Source of the DNA: Gemmatimonadales bacterium
GTDB lineage: Bacteria; Gemmatimonadota; Gemmatimonadetes; Gemmatimonadales; GWC2-71-9
DNA length: 32,823 nucleotides
Direction: 5' to 3'
NCBI GenBank assembly: GCA_025937755.1
Contig: JAICQR010000013.1
Coordinates: 1 to 32,823 of the forward strand
How positions within the stretch are numbered: the stretch's first letter is position 1; every line of letters begins with the position of its first letter. A program made the position numbers and the translations under genes. The notes below the pieces were generated by a model, which saw only the letters and a list, made by a program, of their open reading frames with translations, had not been told where the DNA came from and ran no database searches. This document shows positions 5,624-11,921 of the stretch, one piece after another.

Positions 5624-8173
5624 ATGCATCCTGCCCGCGACCATCACCTTCCTGTCGATCCCGAGGCCTACCGCCGGGCACCGCATCGGCACGGCCGGGT
5701 CATCGTCATTGCCCCCACCCGCGCCGCCTGCGAAACCATCGAGCTGGCGCTGGGTCTCCACCTCGACACCCTGCTGGAGCGGGAGCACGGGACCGAGCTG
5801 CGCACGTGGGCCGAAGCCGGACTGGCGTTCGGGATCGTGGCGGGCACCGGCACGGGCAAGACGCTGGGCATCCGGCCCATCGCCGAGGCGATCCTGCGGG
5901 AATCGCTGCGGGTCGGCGTCGTCAATCGTGAGCGTGAGGCCACACCCGAAACACCGTCGTGGAACGTGGTGATTGTCACCACCGGTATTGCCCGGCGCTG
6001 GTTCCAGGACGAACTGATCAGCGGCCACGACACGGTCATCGTGGACGAGATCCACCAGACATCAGCCGAGCTGGAACTCTGCCTCGCCCTGGGCAAGCGC
6101 GCCGGCTGCCGGTTCATCTGGCTCAGTGCGACGGTCGATCCCGCTTTCTACTCTGCCTACCTCGAAAGTCGCGAGGTGCTGGTGACCTCGGCCTTCGACC
6201 CCAAGCTCAAGGCGCGGGTCGAGGTGGTACCGAAGAAGCCGCAGGAGTTCCTGGACGCCGAGTTCGTGCGCAGGGCCATCAAGCAGAAACGGGGCGTGGC
6301 GGTGTTCGTGCCGACGCGGGCCGAAGTGGAGCAGCTGGCCGAGGGACTGGGGGAGCAGTGGAAGCGGCTCACCACTGCGTTCTACCACGGAGGCGAACCG
6401 ATCCGGGTGATTCGTCCCTTCCTGGAAGGGGAGGTGGAGCACCCGTGGCTGCTGGCGATGACCGCCGCGGGCCAGAGCGCGCTCAACTTGCGCGGCCTCG
6501 ACACCGTGGTGATCTACGATGCACGCTACGGCAACGTGGTGGACCGCGGCCGCAACGTGCTTCACCGCCTGTACCTCGGTGCCAATGAAATCCTGCAAAT
6601 GGCGGGGCGGGTGCACGGCCGGGTGCGGAACGGGGAGGTCTGGATTCTGAGTGATCGCGACTTGCAGTTCGAGTCGCTCCAGCCAGGGCCGCCCGAGTTC
6701 CAGCTGGCCGGGGACGCCGAACGGGTAGCGGTGACCTGTGCCGCGATCGGGGTGGATGCGTCGAACCTCGACCTGCCGGTGCCGCTGGACCGGATCGCCT
6801 ATCGCCGCGCGGTGGAGCTCCTCACCAGCCGGGGACTGATCGAGAACGGCCGGCTCACCGGCTACGGGAAGTCAGTCGAGGCGATGCCGGTGGACCGCCC
6901 ATGGGGCGAGATGCTGGTCAGTGCCGAAGGCGAGCTGGTGCCGGTGGTGGCGGTGTGCGCCAACATCGACTCGCTGCACCGGATGACCCGCGATGAGCGC
7001 GACCTGCATGGCCTGGTGGCCAACGGAAGCGACCACCTCACGGCGTACAATGTGTTCGCCGAGGCGGTGAACCAGCACGGATACCTGGGCGAAGTGTACG
7101 GCCTGCCCCGGCACCTGTTCGAGGATGGACTGGCCGACTGGGCCGAGCGGCGGGGCGTGCTGGTCAAGGCGATCGAGGACATCGCGCTCGGGACTGCGTC
7201 GGTCTATCGCGCGCTGGAGCTCCCATTGCCGAAAACGTTTACGCACGCGTCGAAGGACCTGCGCCAGCAGTTTGCCGAGCTGGTCGCGCGGATCATGCCG
7301 TTCGACCTGGTGATGGATGAGCGCACCGCCAGCGGCCAGGAAGCGCGGGTGTCGCGCACCTCGGTGGCGGGGAGCTGGGGCGCGGTGGCAGGATCGCTGC
7401 GCTGGTTTGCCGATAGGTGGGGAACTCCGCGCGCCGCCATCGAGGGCACCACACTGTCGTACGAACTGGTTCAGCGACACGCGACGTGGGGACCGCCGAT
7501 GCTGGAGGTGGGGGGGCCGAGAAAGCACCAGCGGGTGCAGGTCGCGCGTACGCGTGAGTATTTCGGGTTCGAGCTGGACAGCGACCGGCAATCGATCGAG
7601 GGGCGCTTCCCGCCCGAGCACCAGGAGGCAGCGCTCAAGGCGCTCGCGTCGGCGCTGCTTGCGGGCGACACGGTGCACGCTGATCAGGGCCGGATCCGCC
7701 GCGCGGCAGAAACGCTGGATGACTACTGGCGCCGCAGCGGTGGGAGGCTGGCGGTCGCGTCGCGGGAATCGCTGCAGGAGTTGATCGCGTCACAGCTCGA
7801 AGCCGAAGGCGTGAACAGCTGGGAGACGTTCGTCCGGGCGGGGATCACGCTCGATATCGATGAGTTGATCGGCAGCGAGACCCGGGCCGAGCTGGATGCG
7901 CTGCCCAGCAGCGCCCGTATCAAGGGCGACGTCGTTCCGCTGGACTACGACGTGGTGAAGGGCAGGGCGGTGGTGCGGCTGACATTGCGCGACGGCCAGG
8001 TGCGGCGGGTGCGTGCGGGCGACCTGCCGGACGTGGACCGCCCGCTGGTGTTCGAGGTCCGGCGAGGCAATCACTCGCCGCTCAGGGCTGATACGCTGGA
8101 AGAGCTGCGGTCCCAACTGGAGCGCCAGCCGCCCCGACGCCATCAGCAACGTCGGCGGGGCGGCAGGCGCTGA
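5624..8173 (+). CDS. DEAH-type (HrpA/HrpB-like) superfamily 2 helicase
   Basis: 849-residue nucleic-acid-dependent ATPase. Motif I is GTGTGKT (74-80), motif II DEIH (141-144), motif III SAT (168-170), followed by a second RecA-like domain with VAVFVPTRAE (about 225-234) and MTAAGQSALNLRGLDTV (279-295). Motif VI reads QMAGRVHGR (325-333), where most DEAH proteins have QRxGRxGR, so the first arginine is replaced by Met. A segment VIVIAPTRAACETIE (about 26-40) resembles motif Ia but lies before motif I, which is unusual. The C-terminal 450 residues resemble HrpA/HrpB-type tails only in general character, and the end is very basic (RRHQQRRRGGRR). RNA is a likely substrate; the pathway is unknown. 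It stands alone, with repeats in front and a convergent gene behind. Confidence 0.8.
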   Translation: MHPARDHHLPVDPEAYRRAPHRHGRVIVIAPTRAACETIELALGLHLDTLLEREHGTELRTWAEAGLAFGIVAGTGTGKTLGIRPIAEAILRESLRVGVVNREREATPETPSWNVVIVTTGIARRWFQDELISGHDTVIVDEIHQTSAELELCLALGKRAGCRFIWLSATVDPAFYSAYLESREVLVTSAFDPKLKARVEVVPKKPQEFLDAEFVRRAIKQKRGVAVFVPTRAEVEQLAEGLGEQWKRLTTAFYHGGEPIRVIRPFLEGEVEHPWLLAMTAAGQSALNLRGLDTVVIYDARYGNVVDRGRNVLHRLYLGANEILQMAGRVHGRVRNGEVWILSDRDLQFESLQPGPPEFQLAGDAERVAVTCAAIGVDASNLDLPVPLDRIAYRRAVELLTSRGLIENGRLTGYGKSVEAMPVDRPWGEMLVSAEGELVPVVAVCANIDSLHRMTRDERDLHGLVANGSDHLTAYNVFAEAVNQHGYLGEVYGLPRHLFEDGLADWAERRGVLVKAIEDIALGTASVYRALELPLPKTFTHASKDLRQQFAELVARIMPFDLVMDERTASGQEARVSRTSVAGSWGAVAGSLRWFADRWGTPRAAIEGTTLSYELVQRHATWGPPMLEVGGPRKHQRVQVARTREYFGFELDSDRQSIEGRFPPEHQEAALKALASALLAGDTVHADQGRIRRAAETLDDYWRRSGGRLAVASRESLQELIASQLEAEGVNSWETFVRAGITLDIDELIGSETRAELDALPSSARIKGDVVPLDYDVVKGRAVVRLTLRDGQVRRVRAGDLPDVDRPLVFEVRRGNHSPLRADTLEELRSQLERQPPRRHQQRRRGGRR

Positions 8174-8193
8174 TCAGCCAAGCCCGGCCGATC

Positions 8194-8742
8194 TTACGCC
8201 GGCAACAGCGTCAGCCACCAGCGGTCGAAGCCCTCGTGGAGGGCGCCGCGCGGCGAGCCGATAATCATCGCCGCGCCGAGGCCGTCCAGCATGGCCCACG
8301 TGGCGCGGGTTTCGGCGCTGGTGACGGCGGGCAATGTGAGTGCGTCGGCGATCGCGGCGCCAAGGCTCATCAGTTGTTCCGCGGTGGGTTCCAGCGCCGT
8401 GCGAACCGCCTTGTCGCCGGAACCGAGCAGCGAGAGCCGCGCAGCGAGCTCGCCCGATGATTCCTCGCGTTCCAGTTCCTTCCAGAGCCGGTCCAGGGCG
8501 ACAGTCCCGGTCCCATCGAGTGCTGCGGCCCGCTTCTCAGCTGCGCCCTGAACCAGCAACCGGGCTACTTCGGTCATCAGCGCCGTGCGCCCCTTGAAGT
8601 GGTAGTGCACCAGGCCCTTGGCGCAGCCCGCTGCACGCGCGACGCGCTCGGTGCTCCACTCATCCAGTCCTCCCCGGGTCAGAAGGGTGCGTGCGGCATC
8701 CAGGATCCGGGCGCGCTTTTCTCCCGCCGGGCTCCGGCTCAT
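8194..8742 (-). CDS. TetR-family transcriptional regulator
   Basis: 182-residue regulator with an N-terminal TetR helix-turn-helix: ARILDAARTLLTRGG, then STERVARAAGCAKGLVHYHFKGRTALM (about residues 11-60). The C-terminal helical ligand or dimer domain is not assignable to a ligand. The ATG at 8742 overlaps the upstream ArsR stop as ATGA, so it is the last gene of the TauE, PDO-rhodanese, ArsR, TetR run and is probably co-transcribed. A longer start (8796) would lie within the arsR coding region and is less likely. Whether it controls this operon or other genes cannot be read from the sequence. Confidence 0.87.
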   Translation of the reverse strand: MSRSPAGEKRARILDAARTLLTRGGLDEWSTERVARAAGCAKGLVHYHFKGRTALMTEVARLLVQGAAEKRAAALDGTGTVALDRLWKELEREESSGELAARLSLLGSGDKAVRTALEPTAEQLMSLGAAIADALTLPAVTSAETRATWAMLDGLGAAMIIGSPRGALHEGFDRWWLTLLPA

Positions 8743-9065
8743 ACCTCGCGCACCGCCTGCCGGTCGCGCTCGAACTCCAGCTCCACCCGGCCGCACATGA
8801 TATCACACAGCTTGGCGATCTCCTGGTCGGCGATGCCGTATCGGACGAAGGGACCCTCCCGCTGGCGGCGCACCAGTCCGGCTGCGTGCAGGATCTGGAG
8901 ATGGCGCGACAGGTTGGCCTGGCTCAGCCCCGACGCGTCTCCCAGCTGGCTGACGGTCTGATCGCCCCCGGTGCGCAGCAGTTCGATGATGCGCAGCCGC
9001 CCGGGCTCGCCCAGCGCCTTGAACCGGGCCGCCATGTGACGGACGAACGGATCGCTCCAGCTCAC
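8739..9065 (-). CDS. ArsR/SmtB-family winged-helix regulator
   Basis: 108-residue repressor-type protein. The winged helix is clear: LGEPGRLRIIELL, TVSQLGDASGLSQANLSRHLQILHAAGLV (recognition helix about 47-60) and the wing RREGPFVRYGI-like stretch. The only cysteines are Cys87 and Cys91 in the C-terminal helix (LCDIMC). BigR/SqrR persulfide sensors instead pair a Cys in helix 2 with one in the last helix, so thiol sensing here would need a different geometry. The GTG start overlaps the upstream stop as GTGA. Position within a persulfide-oxidation operon suggests it senses sulfur species and binds the palindrome at 11321-11342; this is inference. Confidence 0.9.
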   Translation of the reverse strand: MSWSDPFVRHMAARFKALGEPGRLRIIELLRTGGDQTVSQLGDASGLSQANLSRHLQILHAAGLVRRQREGPFVRYGIADQEIAKLCDIMCGRVELEFERDRQAVREV

Positions 9066-10495
9066 GCTTCGACTTCCTCCTCGGCGTGCTCCACCGGATG
9101 CCCCTGTTCCTGCCAGGCGCGAAACCCGCCCACCAGGTTGATCACGTTCTCGACGCCCTGCGCCTGCAGCACGCTCGCGGCGATGCTCGAGCGTCCTCCA
9201 CCCTGGCAGTGCAGAACCAGCGGCCGGCCCTGGGGCACCTCGTCTATCCGATCCTGCAACTCGCCCAGCGGGATATTCGGCACGCCGGGCAGATGCCCCG
9301 CCTTCCACTCGTGCCGCTCCCTCACGTCGAGGACCACGGCACCGTCGCTCTCGGCAGCGAGGTCCGCCGGCGTCATCTGCCGCACCGATTGCAGCGTGCC
9401 ACCGCCGCCGGTCCACTCGTCCAGCGCCTCGGCCGGCGCCCAGTGGCCCAGCCGGTCGAGCCCGATCATCGAAAGATCCCTGCGTGCCTCGGCCAGCTTC
9501 GTTTCGTCCGCGACGATCAGGTGAAAATCGCGATCGTAAGGAATCAGCCAGCCAGCCCAGTTGGTGAACGACTTGTTCATCGGGATGCTGATGGTGCCGG
9601 GCACGTGCCCCGCGGCGAATTCGGTAGCTGGCCGGGTGTCCACCACGATGTCGCCTGCAGCCGCACGGCGCAGCAGCGTGTCGATGTTGCTTTGCCCGGG
9701 CGCGACCTGATCGCCCAGGATCCGGGGGCCCTCGCGGTTCATCCGCTTCATCTCGGCGAAGTACGTCGGCGGTGAGGGCTGCCCCGCCAGCACCGAGTCC
9801 ACGAACTCCTGCTCGTTGGTGATGCTGAGCGCCCAGTTGACCATGCGCTCGTACCCCAGGGTGGACTGCGGCACCGCCCCCAGCGCCTTGCCGCATGCCG
9901 AACCGGCGCCATGGCCGGGCCAGATCTGCAGGTAGTCCGGCAGCGATTCGAGGTTCTGCAGCGACTGGAACAGCTGGCGAGCGCTGGCGACCATCGTCCC
10001 CTCGATCCTGGCGGCGCGCTCCAGCAGGTCGGGCCGTCCCACATCGCCCACGAACAGGAAGTCGCCGGTGAATATCCCCATCGGCCGTTCGGTGGCAGCC
10101 CGGTCGGTCACCATGAACGACAGGTGCTCCGGTGTGTGCCCTGGCGTATGCATCGTCTTCACCTGGATGTTGCCGACGTCGAACGTGTCACCATCGTGCA
10201 GGACGACTGCGTCATCCGATTCTGCGAACGCGTACTGCCAGTCAGGTCCGCCCTCGCCCGAGAGATACAACTGGGCGCCAGCCTCTCGGGCCAGCTCGCG
10301 GCTGCCGCTGGCGAAATCGGCGTGGATGTGGGTCTCGGTGACATGCGCAACCAGCAGTCCTTCGGCGTGCGCGGCATCGAGGTATTGCTTGATGTCGCGG
10401 TTGGGATCAACCACCAGCGCCTCGCCGGTGATGGAGCAACCCACGAGATAGCTCGCCTGGGCCAGCTTGGGATCGTAGAACAAGCGGAACAGCAT
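9062..10495 (-). CDS. CstB-like persulfide dioxygenase fused to two rhodanese domains
   Basis: 477-residue cytosolic enzyme. Residues 1-250 are a metallo-beta-lactamase fold of the ETHE1 type with predicted iron ligands His56 (THIHAD), His120 (TPGHTPEH) and Asp145 (FTGD). The usual HxHxDH ends in Phe61 rather than His, consistent with a single-metal dioxygenase site. Residues about 265-360 form a rhodanese-like domain without a catalytic Cys (the loop reads IVADETK); residues about 372-470 are an active rhodanese with Cys430 in HCQGGGRS. This three-part order matches Staphylococcus aureus CstB, which oxidises low-molecular-weight persulfides to thiosulfate. ATG 10495 follows AAAGGAG; the tauE stop is 16 bases upstream, and the stop overlaps the arsR start. 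Confidence 0.88.
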   Translation of the reverse strand: MLFRLFYDPKLAQASYLVGCSITGEALVVDPNRDIKQYLDAAHAEGLLVAHVTETHIHADFASGSRELAREAGAQLYLSGEGGPDWQYAFAESDDAVVLHDGDTFDVGNIQVKTMHTPGHTPEHLSFMVTDRAATERPMGIFTGDFLFVGDVGRPDLLERAARIEGTMVASARQLFQSLQNLESLPDYLQIWPGHGAGSACGKALGAVPQSTLGYERMVNWALSITNEQEFVDSVLAGQPSPPTYFAEMKRMNREGPRILGDQVAPGQSNIDTLLRRAAAGDIVVDTRPATEFAAGHVPGTISIPMNKSFTNWAGWLIPYDRDFHLIVADETKLAEARRDLSMIGLDRLGHWAPAEALDEWTGGGGTLQSVRQMTPADLAAESDGAVVLDVRERHEWKAGHLPGVPNIPLGELQDRIDEVPQGRPLVLHCQGGGRSSIAASVLQAQGVENVINLVGGFRAWQEQGHPVEHAEEEVEA

Positions 10496-10511
10496 GACGA
10501 TCAGGCTCCTT

Positions 10512-11300
10512 TCAGGGCTGCACAACAGCTGCCGGGGTCGCTCCGCCCGGCAGCGCGTCACGATTCTGGTAGAAGACGTAGGCGCCAACCACCAGCAGGA
10601 AGATGGCAAAGGCACGTTTGAGCTGGGCCGGCGTCGCGACCCGCACGACCCGGGTTCCCAGCAGTATGCCGCAGAGCGCGATCGCAGTGAAGAGCGCGAC
10701 GGGACCCCAGGGGATGTCCACCTGACCGGCATAGCCCAGGAATCCCGCCAGCGTGTTGAGCACAATGACGAGCAGCGAGGTGCCGATGGCTTCCTTGATG
10801 GGAATGCCGGCGAACAGGACCAGCGCCGGCACCATGAGGAACCCGCCGCCGACACCCGCAAGCCCGGTAACGACTCCTACGCCGAGGCCGATGGGAATCA
10901 ACCACAGCTCGCCGCGGGGCGACGTCGGCCCATCACTGCGTCCCCCGGCAGTCCGAAACATCGAGATCGATGCCACGATCATTACAATGGCGAGAAATGC
11001 CAGCTGGGCCGAGCCGCTGACCAGCGGTGCAATGAAGCGCGCCGAGAAGAACGCGGACAGCATCGCCGCGGCGCCGAGGATAATGGCGGTGCGCCACCGA
11101 ACGCGTCCCTCGCGGGCGTGCCCCAGCACGCCGACAAGACTGGCCGCGCCGACGACGGGAAAACTCATCGCGATGGCCTGCTTGGCGCCGAATCCCATCA
11201 CGTAGACGAGAATCGGGACCGTCAGCGTTGACCCGCCGCCGCCAAGAGTTCCCAGTGCCAGGCCCATCAGTAAAGCCAGGGCGTAACCGAATGCGATCAA
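10512..11300 (-). CDS. TauE/SafE-family sulfite/organosulfonate exporter-type permease
   Basis: Membrane protein of 262 residues from the TTG start at 11300, with about eight hydrophobic segments. The family's paired motifs are present: an N-terminal glycine-rich turn GTLGGGGSTLTVPILVY and its C-terminal counterpart GLAGVGGGFLMVPALVL, each followed by a helix with AIAMSFPVV or AIGTSLLVI. Such proteins are proposed to move sulfite, sulfonates or related anions. The start is uncertain, since the frame is open upstream, but the region above 11300 contains the promoter-like palindrome. It leads the operon with the PDO-rhodanese, the same pairing as in the staphylococcal cst locus, so sulfite or thiosulfate export after persulfide oxidation is a reasonable role. 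Confidence 0.85.
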   Translation of the reverse strand: MIAFGYALALLMGLALGTLGGGGSTLTVPILVYVMGFGAKQAIAMSFPVVGAASLVGVLGHAREGRVRWRTAIILGAAAMLSAFFSARFIAPLVSGSAQLAFLAIVMIVASISMFRTAGGRSDGPTSPRGELWLIPIGLGVGVVTGLAGVGGGFLMVPALVLFAGIPIKEAIGTSLLVIVLNTLAGFLGYAGQVDIPWGPVALFTAIALCGILLGTRVVRVATPAQLKRAFAIFLLVVGAYVFYQNRDALPGGATPAAVVQP

Positions 11301-11320
11301 GCGGATTCCATCTGAGGATT

Positions 11321-11342
11321 CAAGTATATGAGTATAGGCTTG
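11321..11342. promoter_or_regulatory. Palindromic operator candidate over the tauE promoter
   Basis: CAAG-N14-CTTG with an inner TATA-N4-TATA gives an imperfect 22-base palindrome in an AT-rich patch unlike the surrounding DNA. On the minus strand it contains two TATACT hexamers two bases apart, good -10 candidates for tauE. ArsR proteins often bind such AT-rich palindromes over a -10, so the ArsR at 8739-9065 is the likely ligand (inference). Confidence 0.5.
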
Positions 11343-11347
11343 TGCCT

Positions 11348-11363
11348 CGTGACGCAAGTCACA
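11348..11363. promoter_or_regulatory. CRP/FNR-family binding site candidate
   Basis: CGTGA-CGCAAG-TCACA matches the CRP consensus TGTGA-N6-TCACA at nine of ten positions. It lies between the divergent tauE operon and the PAS-Fis gene, centred about 46 bases upstream of a start point expected from a TATAGA at 11390-11395 on the plus strand. Confidence 0.5.
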
Positions 11364-11389
11364 GCCTGAATCTGTGTCAGGATGCACCG

Positions 11390-11412
11390 TATAGACGACT
11401 CCCTAATGGGAG
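11390..11412 (+). promoter_or_regulatory. Candidate -10 and small hairpin upstream of the PAS-Fis gene
   Basis: TATAGA (11390-11395) is a plausible -10 with a poor -35. It is followed by CTCCC-TAAT-GGGAG (11399-11412), a five-base-pair inverted repeat around the expected start point that could be an operator or an mRNA 5' hairpin. Confidence 0.3.
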
Positions 11413-11465
11413 CTAGGTTGTCACGATATGAAACCCTGGATTCCCGTGAGCGTAATCGATATAAG

Positions 11466-11921
11466 ATGACTGACACACACACTCAGAACGGCATGCCCTC
11501 TGTCTTCTCGCCACTGGCCAAGGCTCTCCTCGACGGTTTCGCCGAGGGGGTTGTGGTCTTTGACGCCGAGGGCAAGATGCTGTACGCGAATTCTCAGGCC
11601 CGGCTGACGCTGAGCGAGGCGGACCTGAGCGATGCTGCCACCGACCTCATGCCACGACTGGCCAGCGTTGGCGGTCGACTGCAGCCACTCCGGATCGGCG
11701 CGCTTGAGGTGGGCGAGGCGATGTTCCTCCCTGGCCAGGAAGGCCCGACCACGCTGGCCGACCGCGAGCGTGAGGCTATCGTTCGCACCCTGGATGCGCA
11801 TAATTGGAAGCTCGCGGAGACGGCGCGCGAGCTGGGTATCAGTCGAACCACGCTCTGGCGGCGCCTCAAGGCTTACGGGCTTCACCGTGACGGCCGGAGC
11901 AAATGGGCGCATTCGTCCTAG
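11466..11921 (+). CDS. PAS-like sensor with Fis-type DNA-binding domain
   Basis: 151-residue one-component regulator. Residues about 15-85 resemble a PAS domain start (LLDGFAEGVVVFDAEGKMLYANSQARLTL). Residues about 105-142 are a Fis/NtrC-type helix-turn-helix: IVRTLDAHNWKLAETARELGISRTTLWRRLKAYGL. There is no AAA+ sigma54-activation domain between them, so it cannot act as a classical enhancer-binding protein. ATG 11466 lacks a strong ribosome binding site (ATAAG); an upstream start at 11382 in the same frame is possible. Its last 19 bases overlap the start of the outer-membrane protein gene. It is divergent from the tauE operon, across a region with CRP-like and ArsR-like sites. The signal sensed is unknown. 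Confidence 0.75.
   Translation: MTDTHTQNGMPSVFSPLAKALLDGFAEGVVVFDAEGKMLYANSQARLTLSEADLSDAATDLMPRLASVGGRLQPLRIGALEVGEAMFLPGQEGPTTLADREREAIVRTLDAHNWKLAETARELGISRTTLWRRLKAYGLHRDGRSKWAHSS

Noticed and set aside
10494-11231. 245-codon open frame on the plus strand opposite tauE
   Set aside because: It is a shadow of a membrane protein gene: highly polar, with no motif.
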